IMG/VR virus record: IMGVR_UViG_3300009027_000025 | Coordinates: 1 to 27,247 of that record | Strand: one strand, 5' to 3' | DNA from: a virus | DNA: 27,247 nucleotides | Shown here: piece after piece, positions 21,054-27,247 of the stretch | Numbering within the stretch: position 1 is the first letter of the stretch | How the letters are laid out: each line of letters starts with the position of its first letter | Program-made: the position numbers and the translations under genes | The notes under the pieces: generated by a model | The model's input: only the letters and a program-made list of their open reading frames with translations | What the model was told of the DNA's origin: nothing | Databases searched by the model: none

Positions 21054-21175
21054 GGAAGCAAGCAGTAAAATACTTTGGATGGGCTTTGCTCTATATGGGC
21101 AAGCCTTTTACTTGTGTAGGCAACTGGTTTTGGAAGATGCACAAGCGTGTATTAGACTGGAACGATAATGCCTGA
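21050..21175 (+). CDS. Small aromatic-rich basic protein (41 aa)
   Basis: Reads MRKQAVKYFGWALLYMGKPF and ends WFWKMHKRVLDWNDNA. The N-terminal half is an amphipathic or membrane-associated helix flanked by basic residues. It overlaps the RGG peptide gene by 4 nt and the next gene by 8 nt. No family recognised. Coupling on both sides supports it being translated. Confidence 0.55.
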   Translation: MRKQAVKYFGWALLYMGKPFTCVGNWFWKMHKRVLDWNDNA

Positions 21176-21533
21176 TCTTAGTGTAGCTAAATTTACCACG
21201 GAAAGTAAAACAATAACCAGCACCTCTGCTGACGCAAGTGCTGACGTTATCTATACTGTGCCGGATAACTATAGTGCTATTGTTAGATTTTTACATCTAA
21301 GCAATGGTACTAATAGTACTAAGAAAGCATATCTACAGTTTTATCATAACGATGATACTACATACCACTATCTTATAAATGGTTTAAGTATGGCAGGTCA
21401 CTCAACACATGACGTAGTGTCTGGCAACTTTTTTACACTTCATCAAAAAGATAAATTGTTAGCGTATATTGAAAGTGGTATGACTTTAGATGTTACAATA
21501 TCTGTAGAAGAATATTTTGATCCCGCAAGGTAA
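21168..21533 (+). CDS. Probable virion protein, beta-sandwich type (121 aa)
   Basis: Begins MPDLSVAKFTTESKTITSTS and is Ser/Thr-rich with regular beta strands (ADVIYTVPDNYSAIVRFLHL, KAYLQFYHNDDTTYHYLING). Such small beta proteins near head and tail genes of marine phages are usually capsid decoration or neck/tail proteins. That assignment rests on composition and position only. It overlaps the previous gene by 8 nt. Confidence 0.55.
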   Translation: MPDLSVAKFTTESKTITSTSADASADVIYTVPDNYSAIVRFLHLSNGTNSTKKAYLQFYHNDDTTYHYLINGLSMAGHSTHDVVSGNFFTLHQKDKLLAYIESGMTLDVTISVEEYFDPAR

Positions 21534-21538
21534 TAATT

Positions 21539-21742
21539 ATGGCACCTAGAAAAAAGAGTACGCCAAAAAAGAAAAGCACGGTAAACAAAGCAGGTAACTA
21601 TACCAAACCTGCTCTGCGCAAAAGACTGTTTGAAAAAATCAAAGCAGGTTCACGTGGCGGTAAGCCGGGTCAGTGGTCAGCACGTAAAGCCCAACTATTA
21701 GCCCTTGAGTACAAAAAAGCTGGCGGGGGATACAAAAGTTAA
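21539..21742 (+). CDS. Small basic conserved protein (67 aa)
   Basis: Starts MAPRKKSTPKKKSTVNKAGN with AAGG upstream. The folded part is ALRKRLFEKIKAGSRGGKPG followed by QWSARKAQLLALEYKKAGGG, a motif I recognise from small proteins in marine phages and large algal viruses (possibly the DUF5872 family, from memory). The N-terminus is a lysine-rich tail, so DNA binding is likely. Its stop overlaps the oxygenase-like start by 1 nt (TAATG). Confidence 0.65.
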   Translation: MAPRKKSTPKKKSTVNKAGNYTKPALRKRLFEKIKAGSRGGKPGQWSARKAQLLALEYKKAGGGYKS

Positions 21743-22812
21743 TGTCACCACGTAATCATAAAGACTGGATTAAGAAACCTAAAGTAGAGTACATAAACTC
21801 TTTGATATATTCTGACCACAGTTTATACAAACAAGAACAAGAAAACATATTCTCTAAAGTATGGGTGCCTATGTGCCACATCAGTGAGATGTATAACAAG
21901 GGTAACTTTAGAACAACGCAAATAGCAGGTGTAAATGTTATAGCATGGAACACAGGCGATGGCGTAAAGGCATATAAAAATCACACTATCAATAAACCTA
22001 GTGGAACACTGGCTGTACCTATGGTATCACTTGAACCAGAACTACACTGTGAAGTTAAACACGGTGGAATGGTCTGGGTTACACTAGACCCTAACCCAAC
22101 ACAAAGCGTAGATGAATGGACAGCAGGTGCATTTGATTGTATTGCTGATGCCATTGACGCAGAAGAGATGGAAGTATTTCACTATCACAAGGCAGTGATA
22201 GACACTAATTACAAACTGTGGCACGATACTAACAGCGAGTTCTACCATGACTTCATGCATTACTTTAACCGTGTGTCAGGATTTAACGATGAGTACTTTG
22301 CTAGAAAAAATATCCCATTTGATAACGGACACGTCAACGTCAGTAGCTTTACAGTTAACTACGAAGAGTACGATGGTTTTGAAGACAGAGGAGAACTTAG
22401 TTTCCCTAACCTTCCGCCTAACCAGTGGTATATGGTAGACTTGTTTCCCGGCTACAACTTTAACCTGCGTGGCAGTGCATATCGTAGCGACAGTGTAACG
22501 CCACTAGGACCAAACAAAGTACTGATTGAGTTCCGTGGCTATGGCCTAAAAAAAGATACCCCCGAAGAACGGCAGACACGTATCAAACACCACAACTCTA
22601 TATGGGGGCCGTTTGGTAGAAATTTACATGAAGACCTGATTGGTGTCGCAGGTCAAGGCACTACAATGCGAGAAGGTACAGAACCCCGTAACATCTTGCA
22701 TGGACGACATGAGAATAGCACAATACACGATGAAGTAGGTATGCGCCACTACTACGCAGAGTGGTCTAAGTGGATGCAACTGGATGCTAGTAATCCCGCA
22801 CTGGCAGCTTAA
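21742..22812 (+). CDS. Ring-hydroxylating-oxygenase-like protein lacking the Rieske cluster motif
   Basis: Resembles the alpha subunit of Rieske non-heme iron oxygenases (MsmA-like), 356 aa. The N-terminus matches the family: EQENIFSKVWVPMCHISEM (32-50), GNFRTTQIAGVNVIAW (54-69) and AYKNHTINKP (77-86). The CxH...CxxH segment is absent: GTLAVP follows within a few residues, as if the [2Fe-2S] loop were deleted. The catalytic domain keeps NSEFYHDFMH (His169, His173) and HEDLIGVAGQG (Asp298), a likely 2-His-1-carboxylate site, though the His pair is one residue closer than usual. No reductase gene is adjacent. It may be an altered enzyme or a structural or binding protein. Confidence 0.75.
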   Translation: MSPRNHKDWIKKPKVEYINSLIYSDHSLYKQEQENIFSKVWVPMCHISEMYNKGNFRTTQIAGVNVIAWNTGDGVKAYKNHTINKPSGTLAVPMVSLEPELHCEVKHGGMVWVTLDPNPTQSVDEWTAGAFDCIADAIDAEEMEVFHYHKAVIDTNYKLWHDTNSEFYHDFMHYFNRVSGFNDEYFARKNIPFDNGHVNVSSFTVNYEEYDGFEDRGELSFPNLPPNQWYMVDLFPGYNFNLRGSAYRSDSVTPLGPNKVLIEFRGYGLKKDTPEERQTRIKHHNSIWGPFGRNLHEDLIGVAGQGTTMREGTEPRNILHGRHENSTIHDEVGMRHYYAEWSKWMQLDASNPALAA

Positions 22813-22846
22813 ACAATGACTATCAACCAACCAATGAGGAACAGAG

Positions 22847-23320
22847 ATGATTGCAGAAACCCTTGCGGGTATCGCACTGGTGAAGAGTGCCGTAGATGGT
22901 ATTAAGTCTACCATTAATACCGCCAACGATATAGGCGACATCGCAAAGTATGTAGACAATCTACTTGAGGGTGAAAAGCAAACACAACAACAACGGTCTA
23001 AGAAGTCTGGCAACAGTCTAGGCGACCAGTTTGGTATACAGTCCGTAGCACAGGAAGTGATTGACGCTAGACTTGCACAGGAAAAAGTGCAGGAGATGCG
23101 TACCCTAGTAGACTTACGTTTTGGCCCCGGCACGTGGCAGAGCATTGTAGATGAAAGAGCCAAGCGTATACGTGAGGCAAAAGAAGCTGCAGAGCAAGCT
23201 AGACGTGAAGCTATACAGCGACAGAACGAAATAATGGAAAATATAAAGATGGGAACTGGCGTTGCAGTTATTGTGTTAGCGGCGGTAGGTCTTTTAATTT
23301 TTCTCTTGACAATCCTATAA
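22847..23320 (+). CDS. Membrane-anchored helical protein (157 aa)
   Basis: Begins MIAETLAGIALVKSAVDGIK with an amphipathic or hydrophobic N-terminal region. A long charged coiled coil covers about 60-135 (DERAKRIREAKEAAEQARRE), and a C-terminal transmembrane helix (GVAVIVLAAVGLLIFLLTIL) ends the protein. GAGG lies 9 nt before the ATG. The layout fits a virion protein that enters the host membrane, or a spanin-like tether. It lies just ahead of the lysis genes. No family recognised. Confidence 0.6.
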   Translation: MIAETLAGIALVKSAVDGIKSTINTANDIGDIAKYVDNLLEGEKQTQQQRSKKSGNSLGDQFGIQSVAQEVIDARLAQEKVQEMRTLVDLRFGPGTWQSIVDERAKRIREAKEAAEQARREAIQRQNEIMENIKMGTGVAVIVLAAVGLLIFLLTIL

Positions 23321-23340
23321 GATAATGGTATAACTTATTC

Positions 23341-23589
23341 ATGGCATTAAAATCACCACAACAAAGTTTAAAGAACTGGACTAAACAAAAGTGGAGAACC
23401 AAGAGTGGTAAACCATCCGCCAAAACAGGTGAGCGTTACTTACCAGAGGCTGCTATCAAATCGCTTTCGCCGCAAGAATACGCAGCCACCACCGCTGCTA
23501 AAAGAGCAGGAACTCGTGCTGGTAAGCAGTTCGTCAAGCAGCCTAAAAAGATACAAAAGAAAACGGCGCAGTTTAGACGGGGAGCCTAA
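23341..23589 (+). CDS. Small basic conserved protein (82 aa)
   Basis: Starts MALKSPQQSLKNWTKQKWRT. The block KNWTKQKWRTKSGKPSAKTG, then ERYLPEAAIKSLSPQEYAAT and a basic tail, is a pattern I recognise from many marine phages without known function. No ribosome-binding site is visible before the ATG; it follows a 20-nt AT-rich gap. It is likely a DNA-binding or virion-internal protein. Confidence 0.7.
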   Translation: MALKSPQQSLKNWTKQKWRTKSGKPSAKTGERYLPEAAIKSLSPQEYAATTAAKRAGTRAGKQFVKQPKKIQKKTAQFRRGA

Positions 23590-23972
23590 TGCTTAACTTA
23601 CTTATTGGACCTATTGCTGAACTTGCTGGCACATGGATGTCCGGCAAAGTAGAAGAAAAGAAAGCGCAAGCAAAGACACGTGTAGCTAAAGCTGAAGCTG
23701 AAGCTATCGTAATGCAAAAGAAAGCTACGGGTGAAATTGACTGGGATTTGGAGATGGCTAAAGGTAGCGCATCTTCGTGGAAAGATGAGTGGCTTACTAT
23801 TTTATTTAGCATCCCATTGATACTGGCATTTATTCCCGGCATGGAAGAGGTGGTGGCAAATGGATTCTTACAGTTACAAGCAATGCCTGAGTGGTATCAA
23901 TATTCCTTGGGCGTTATCGTTGCCGCTTCTTTTGGGGTACGTTCAGCTACAAAATTCTTTGGAAAAAGGTAA
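23589..23972 (+). CDS. Holin of the 3TM (gene-transfer-agent release) family
   Basis: A 127-aa protein ending in the typical GTA_holin_3TM block: SWKDEWLTILFSIPLILAFI (about 60-79), a short loop with PEWYQYSLGVIVAASFG (about 99-115) and a basic end RSATKFFGKR. The N-terminal part is an amphipathic helix (EEKKAQAKTRVAKAEAEAIV). Holins open the inner membrane so the lysozyme reaches the wall. The start overlaps the previous stop (TAATG), and the lysozyme gene lies 0.8 kb downstream in the same direction. Confidence 0.85.
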   Translation: MLNLLIGPIAELAGTWMSGKVEEKKAQAKTRVAKAEAEAIVMQKKATGEIDWDLEMAKGSASSWKDEWLTILFSIPLILAFIPGMEEVVANGFLQLQAMPEWYQYSLGVIVAASFGVRSATKFFGKR

Positions 23973-23977
23973 GGATA

Positions 23978-24418
23978 ATGGCAGACAAAGATAAATATGG
24001 TGGTGCTGCGGTCATAGGAACTGCAGCAACGGCAGCAGGTGCTACTGCATTAGCGAGTAAAAAATCGCCTAGACAAAAAAGAAGTGAGCAGATTCGTAAA
24101 CAGCAAAAACAACGTACAGAAGCAAGACAAACTAAAACTACAAATATGCGTAATACTGCTAATGCAACCAATGCGCAAAATAAATTAGAAAGACTAAAAA
24201 ATATTAAACCTTCTAATTTAAGTGACAGAGATAAACTTGTACGTAAAGCCCTTATCCAAGAGCAAAAAAATATTATACAAGGTGCCACAAAAAGTACGGC
24301 AAAGGAAATTGCTAAAAAAGTTGGACTTCGTTCTATTCCATTAGTAGGTGCTTTTTTAACTGCTTTTGAGTCTACTCCCGCATATAATCGGGGCGGATAT
24401 AACAAAAAGAAAAAATGA
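23978..24418 (+). CDS. Basic protein with C-terminal RGG motif (146 aa)
   Basis: Starts MADKDKYGGAAVIGTAATAA at ATG 23978, with AAGGATA upstream. An Ala/Thr-rich N-terminal helix could insert in a membrane. A long basic coil follows (KSPRQKRSEQIRKQQKQRTE), then a hydrophobic helix (LRSIPLVGAFLTAFES), and the end is AYNRGGYNKKKK. It shares the terminal RGG/KGG signature with the other basic right-arm proteins, and lies within the lysis cassette. Function unknown. Confidence 0.6.
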   Translation: MADKDKYGGAAVIGTAATAAGATALASKKSPRQKRSEQIRKQQKQRTEARQTKTTNMRNTANATNAQNKLERLKNIKPSNLSDRDKLVRKALIQEQKNIIQGATKSTAKEIAKKVGLRSIPLVGAFLTAFESTPAYNRGGYNKKKK

Positions 24419-24621
24419 CCTACACAATGGAAAAGATTCTAGCGTGGAAGTTACTACCTAGAGCAATGATGTTGGCTATGACGTTCATGGCTTATCAGGT
24501 AGTACAGTGGTTTATGGAATTAGGCCCAGCAGCTACAACGCAGCAGACAGCATTTGTGTCTACAGTAGTTGGGGCAATGACTGGTGCTTTTGCTGTCTGG
24601 ATGGGGCATGAACAAAAATGA
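24415..24621 (+). CDS. Two-span small membrane protein, second holin or antiholin candidate (68 aa)
   Basis: Begins MTYTMEKILAWKLLPRAMML. Two hydrophobic helices are visible (about 15-32 and 45-63, FVSTVVGAMTGAFAVWMG) with a short polar loop between them and a charged C-terminus, GHEQK. It overlaps both neighbours by 4 nt and sits between the 3TM holin and the lysozyme. A class II holin, antiholin or superinfection-related role is likely; none is proven. Confidence 0.65.
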   Translation: MTYTMEKILAWKLLPRAMMLAMTFMAYQVVQWFMELGPAATTQQTAFVSTVVGAMTGAFAVWMGHEQK

Positions 24622-24812
24622 GTATAATGATTTGGGCATTAGTACTTACTATATGTACCTCAGACGGTAAATGCTTTAATCAAACTGTTCAGTGGTTCGA
24701 TAAAGAGAATGAATGTATACGATATAAGCAAATATATGAAGAGATACCAAAAGATGGTTCATGGGCATCTGTTGAATATAAATGTGGTATCGTAGGGGCT
24801 ATGGAAACATGA
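24618..24812 (+). CDS. Small exported cysteine protein in lysis cassette (64 aa)
   Basis: Starts MSIMIWALVLTICTSDGKCF with a short hydrophobic leader. Four cysteines follow or overlap it (CTSDGKCF, NECIRY, YKCGIVG), consistent with a periplasmic disulfide protein. It overlaps the membrane protein by 4 nt and the lysozyme start by 4 nt. Position and leader suggest a periplasmic role in lysis; a spanin would need a lipobox or a second TM partner, and neither is clear. Confidence 0.55.
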   Translation: MSIMIWALVLTICTSDGKCFNQTVQWFDKENECIRYKQIYEEIPKDGSWASVEYKCGIVGAMET

Positions 24813-25294
24813 AGTACCGTAGAGAACATTTTATTGATGAATTAATCAAGCACGAAGGCTTGAAGCTACAAGTGTACAAAGACACTCTTGGAATTGATAC
24901 TATTGGTATCGGACGAAACCTAGAAGACCGTGGCATTACAAAGCAGGAACTAGATGAATTAGATATTCCTAATATTAACCACGTGTACGAATATGGAATC
25001 ACTGAAGCTGATGCGGTCTATCTAGCAACAAATGACGTGCAGATTGTCGAAGAAGAACTGGTACGTGCGCACCCTTGCGTGGACAGGTTGGACTCTGTAC
25101 GTCAACTTATAGTTATGGATATGGCTTTCAATATGGGCGTACCTAGACTTTGTAAGTTTAAAAAGATGTGGGCTGCTATCCACGAAGAAAAATATGACAT
25201 TGCAGCAAAAGAAATGCTTGACAGCAGGTGGGCAAATCAGGTAAAATCACGTGCAGTGAAATTAGCTAACGCAATGCATAATGGAGAATTTTGA
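24809..25294 (+). CDS. T4-type lysozyme (GH24 endolysin)
   Basis: Cleaves peptidoglycan glycan strands at lysis. The 161-aa protein begins MKYRREHFIDELIKHEGLKL. The catalytic triad matches T4 lysozyme spacing: Glu16 (KHEG), Asp25 (VYKDTLG) and Thr31 (IDTIGIG), equal to T4 Glu11, Asp20 and Thr26. The C-terminal lobe has VMDMAFNMGVPRLCKFKKMW. ATG 24809 is chosen over 24782 because it overlaps the preceding stop (ATGA). No signal peptide is seen, so export depends on the holin. Confidence 0.95.
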   Translation: MKYRREHFIDELIKHEGLKLQVYKDTLGIDTIGIGRNLEDRGITKQELDELDIPNINHVYEYGITEADAVYLATNDVQIVEEELVRAHPCVDRLDSVRQLIVMDMAFNMGVPRLCKFKKMWAAIHEEKYDIAAKEMLDSRWANQVKSRAVKLANAMHNGEF

Positions 25295-25455
25295 TGAGTA
25301 AAAACATTCGGACAGTTAGCTCTTCAAGAAAAGGTAGAATAGTTGTGGGTGTTGACCCTAAAAAGAAAACAACTTTTTTGCCACATACGATACAGGATAA
25401 TATAAAAAGAGCAGCAAAGAATGTAAGTTCTTTTGTAAGGGGTTTAAGTAATTAA
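25294..25455 (+). CDS. Small basic hypothetical protein (53 aa)
   Basis: Begins MSKNIRTVSSSRKGRIVVGV and is basic with two short helical parts (NIKRAAKNVSSFVRGLSN at the end). It begins on the lysozyme stop (TGATG) and ends on the small-terminase start (TAATG), so it is coupled on both sides. No family recognised. Confidence 0.6.
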   Translation: MSKNIRTVSSSRKGRIVVGVDPKKKTTFLPHTIQDNIKRAAKNVSSFVRGLSN

Positions 25456-25829
25456 TGGCTAGAGAACTAACAGAAAAGCAACAAGCATTTTTAAACGTCT
25501 TGTTTGATGAAGCTGGTGGTGACATGGTTGCTGCCAAGAAACTGGCAGGGTATGCTGACACTTCTAGCACTGGCGAAATTATCAAAGGTCTTAAAGAAGA
25601 AATTCTTGAGGCAACGCAAATGTACATGGCTCGTAATGCGCCTAAAGCTGCGATGGCGATGACAGGTGCTTTGTATGACCCGACTGAGTTAGGCATTCGT
25701 GATAAGATGTCTGCAGCTAAAGAACTGCTTGACCGTGTGGGTCTGGTAAAGACAGAAAAGATGCAGGTAGAAGCATCGGGTGGTGTCATGCTTATGCCAC
25801 CTAAAGCTATTGTAGAGGATGATGACTGA
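25455..25829 (+). CDS. terS: Terminase small subunit candidate
   Basis: The start MARELTEKQQAFLNVLFDEA is the typical opening of small-terminase proteins (LTEKQxxFL), followed by a helix-turn-helix region (GDMVAAKKLAGYADTSSTGE) and helical sequence to about 100. The end is acidic (PPKAIVEDDD). Small terminases recognise phage DNA and load the large ATPase. It lies 0.85 kb upstream of the large subunit. The 133-aa HTH protein just before the large subunit is a competing candidate for a DNA-recognition role. Confidence 0.75.
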   Translation: MARELTEKQQAFLNVLFDEAGGDMVAAKKLAGYADTSSTGEIIKGLKEEILEATQMYMARNAPKAAMAMTGALYDPTELGIRDKMSAAKELLDRVGLVKTEKMQVEASGGVMLMPPKAIVEDDD

Positions 25830-26215
25830 TGACTGATAGACAAAAAGAAAATATTGCTAATCTTAAAAAACTTAGAAACAGAATTAAAAAAGATATAAAA
25901 ACTGTTGCATCTGTTAATGCGGCACAGAAGGCTCTTGAAAAATTAAGCCCATCTGAAAGGCGACTTTTTAATAAAGAATTTCCCGGTGAAATGCAAAAGT
26001 TCAGGGACATGAGAAAAAATGTTTTGGCTAGAAAAGAAGAACCTAAATATAGGGCAGACCCAAGCACTAGAAAGTCTATGCCTTTACCTAAACCAAAACC
26101 CAAAAAGAAACCTTTACCAAAGACGTTACCTAAACCAAAACCTAAAAAGAAAAATGGTGTTACGTTTGATACTACAGGAACTTTGCCGGGTAGAACCATA
26201 CGTAAAAACAAATGA
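25829..26215 (+). CDS. Basic protein with Lys/Pro repeats (128 aa)
   Basis: Starts MTDRQKENIANLKKLRNRIK. The N-terminal 70 residues are charged helix. The stretch about 84-108 contains the unit LPKPKPKKK twice (PLPKPKPKKKP and again near TLPKPKPKKK). The end is GTLPGRTIRKNK. The DNA behind this is a direct repeat around 26083-26152. Pro/Lys repeats form extended DNA-binding arms. The start overlaps the small-terminase stop by 1 nt (TGATG). Confidence 0.6.
   Translation: MTDRQKENIANLKKLRNRIKKDIKTVASVNAAQKALEKLSPSERRLFNKEFPGEMQKFRDMRKNVLARKEEPKYRADPSTRKSMPLPKPKPKKKPLPKTLPKPKPKKKNGVTFDTTGTLPGRTIRKNK
26083..26152 (+). repeat. Direct repeat encoding LPKPKPKKK
   Basis: Two imperfect A-rich copies of TTACCTAAACCAAAACC(C/T)AAAAAG, the first starting about 26085 and the second about 26127. 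They are in frame with the 128-aa gene and look like a recent internal duplication. A similar KPKPKPK run occurs in the 430-aa gene. Confidence 0.55.
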
Positions 26216-26227
26216 GGATGATGACTA

Positions 26228-26404
26228 ATGGCTAAATCAAAAGAACCAGTTTCAACTATGGAAAGTATAGGCATGGATATGTCTGACTTCTATGATACAG
26301 ATTTAATTAAACCAACGAAGACAAAGGGGACTAGAAAGTCGTCCACTAAAAAAACTTCGTTTCTTAAACACACAACAAAAGATAATAGGAAAAATGTCAC
26401 GTAG
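26228..26404 (+). CDS. Small basic hypothetical protein (58 aa)
   Basis: Begins MAKSKEPVSTMESIGMDMSD and is Lys/Thr/Ser-rich to the end (KGTRKSSTKKTSFLKHTTKD). GAGG lies upstream of the ATG. It overlaps the 133-aa gene by 11 nt. It is mostly disordered in appearance, with a short motif MSDFYDTDLIKP in the middle that could be a binding site for a partner protein. Unknown function. Confidence 0.6.
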   Translation: MAKSKEPVSTMESIGMDMSDFYDTDLIKPTKTKGTRKSSTKKTSFLKHTTKDNRKNVT

Positions 26405-26795
26405 TATAGGCAAGTGGAAACTTCCACAGCCAACAGACATCAAAGAAGAAAACGAATGGATACCCATCCCACGTATTGCACGTACTGTACCATTCGGATA
26501 TAAACAGGATGATGAAGACCCCGACATTCTTCAACCTATCCAAATTGAATTGGACTTGTTAGAGAAAGCTAGACAGCACGTAAATCAATACAGCTACCGT
26601 GAAGTAGCTAATTGGCTGAGTACACAGACTGGCAGATACATCTCGCACGTAGGTTTGAGGAAACGATTGAATAATGAGCGAAGACGTAAGAATCAAGCTG
26701 CAAGCCTCCGCAAGTGGGCAGAATATGCGAAAACGGCAATCGCCAAAGCGGAAGAAATCAGTAACCAAAGAACAGGCTCCAAAGCCGAAGGTTGA
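26394..26795 (+). CDS. HTH protein adjacent to terminase (133 aa)
   Basis: Starts MSRSIGKWKLPQPTDIKEEN. The block QYSYREVANWLSTQTGRYIS followed by HVGLRKRLNNERRRK is a helix-turn-helix (helix, turn at Q-T-G-R, recognition helix), a pattern I have seen in marine phage proteins next to the large terminase. The C-terminus is a charged helix. It may bind the packaging site, as a second small-terminase candidate. Its last 122 nt overlap the large-terminase reading frame if the first ATG of that gene is used. Confidence 0.7.
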   Translation: MSRSIGKWKLPQPTDIKEENEWIPIPRIARTVPFGYKQDDEDPDILQPIQIELDLLEKARQHVNQYSYREVANWLSTQTGRYISHVGLRKRLNNERRRKNQAASLRKWAEYAKTAIAKAEEISNQRTGSKAEG

Positions 26796-27247
26796 GATAC
26801 AGGAAACTGTATCACCTGAATATGACAGCAGCGAGATAGAACAACACGCTAATGTTTTGTTCAAGCCAAACGAAGGACCACAGACAGAGTTCCTAGCGGC
26901 GGCTGAACGAGAAGTATTGTATGGTGGTTCTGCAGGTGGTGGCAAAAGCTACGCTATGCTTGCTGACCCATTACGTTACATGGGACATCCACAGTTTAGT
27001 GGGCTGCTACTGCGACACACAACGGAAGAGTTGCGGGAACTTATATTTAAGTCGCAGGAGTTGTACCCAAAAATCTGGCCCGGTATTAAGTGGTCAGAAA
27101 GAAAAATGCAGTGGACTGCGCCATCTGGTGCAAGATTGTGGATGTCTTATCTCGACAGAGATGATGATGTATTGCGCTATCAGGGTCTAGCTTTTAGCTG
27201 GATAGGGTTTGATGAGTTAACACAATGGGCCACACCATACGCATGGA
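26674..27247 (+). CDS. terL: Terminase large subunit, N-terminal part (cut by window edge)
   Basis: The ATPase that pumps DNA into the capsid. I translated 191 residues from ATG 26674. A basic N-terminus is followed by the adenine-binding region (KPNEGPQTEFLAAAEREVLY), Walker A GGSAGGGKS (84-92), LLLRHTTEELREL, and Walker B SWIGFDE (about 175-181) with the coupling motif beginning LTQW. The frame is open to the window end, so the nuclease domain is missing. Two starts are possible: ATG 26674, which overlaps the HTH gene by 122 nt with a weak ribosome-binding site, or ATG 26725. Confidence 0.92.
   Translation, partial: MSEDVRIKLQASASGQNMRKRQSPKRKKSVTKEQAPKPKVEIQETVSPEYDSSEIEQHANVLFKPNEGPQTEFLAAAEREVLYGGSAGGGKSYAMLADPLRYMGHPQFSGLLLRHTTEELRELIFKSQELYPKIWPGIKWSERKMQWTAPSGARLWMSYLDRDDDVLRYQGLAFSWIGFDELTQWATPYAW

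Noticed and set aside
22624-23163. 179-aa minus-strand reading frame opposite the oxygenase-like and coiled-coil genes
   Set aside because: Antisense to two supported genes, rich in Ser/Cys/Pro as expected for a shadow frame, and against the direction of the whole right arm.
26921-27190. 89-aa plus-strand frame at the right end
   Set aside because: It lies out of frame inside the large terminase, where Walker A and Walker B show the true frame.

Overview
The window is part of the genome of a tailed double-stranded DNA phage. It most resembles the HMO-2011-type podoviruses of marine alphaproteobacteria (SAR116, Roseobacter and SAR11 hosts). The evidence is a family A DNA polymerase with a DnaJ-like CxxCxGxG zinc module between its exonuclease and polymerase domains, a monomeric B12-dependent ribonucleotide reductase, T7-type endonuclease I, a Cas4-like nuclease, DUF932 and DUF3310 genes, and a right arm of small lysine- and glycine-rich proteins typical of marine phages. 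The host assignment is inference. No ribosomal RNA, convincing tRNA, CRISPR array or insertion sequence was seen.

Layout. Bases 1-17042 are transcribed leftward (minus strand) and form the replication and nucleotide-metabolism arm. In order of transcription this arm holds a 212-aa gene of unknown function, a long run of very small overlapping genes (about 11-16.3 kb), DUF932, a tyrosine recombinase, primase, DnaB-like helicase, a possible nuclease, DNA polymerase, a probable ssDNA-binding protein, a Cas4-like nuclease, endonuclease I, DUF3310 and ribonucleotide reductase (cut by the window edge). Bases 17978-27247 are transcribed rightward. This arm holds small basic proteins, probable virion proteins, a ring-hydroxylating-oxygenase-like protein, a lysis cassette (3TM holin, second small membrane protein, small secreted cysteine protein, T4-type lysozyme) and the DNA-packaging genes (small terminase candidate, large terminase cut by the window edge).

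The arms are separated by about 935 bases of divergent non-coding DNA. It contains a perfect consensus sigma-70 promoter (TTGACA-17-TATAAT) followed by an array of ACACTT/AAGTGT dyads. The same motif recurs as inverted repeats inside the leftward arm.

Two regulatory or structural features stand out. First, a 16-base perfect dyad, AGTCCGACATCGGACT, occurs five times between 13.7 and 17.3 kb; three copies sit directly upstream of ribosome-binding sites. Second, 16.39-17.70 kb, including the whole coding sequence of the 212-aa gene, is packed with tight perfect hairpins: 23 with stems of at least 6 bp and loops of 3-5 nt, against about one expected by chance. I know of no named element that explains this. 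The most interesting protein is the oxygenase-like protein, which keeps candidate mononuclear-iron ligands but has lost the Rieske cluster segment.

At least fifteen short genes (41-58 aa) were found by direct translation. Many join their neighbours by an identical 8-nt overlap in which the next start codon precedes the stop.
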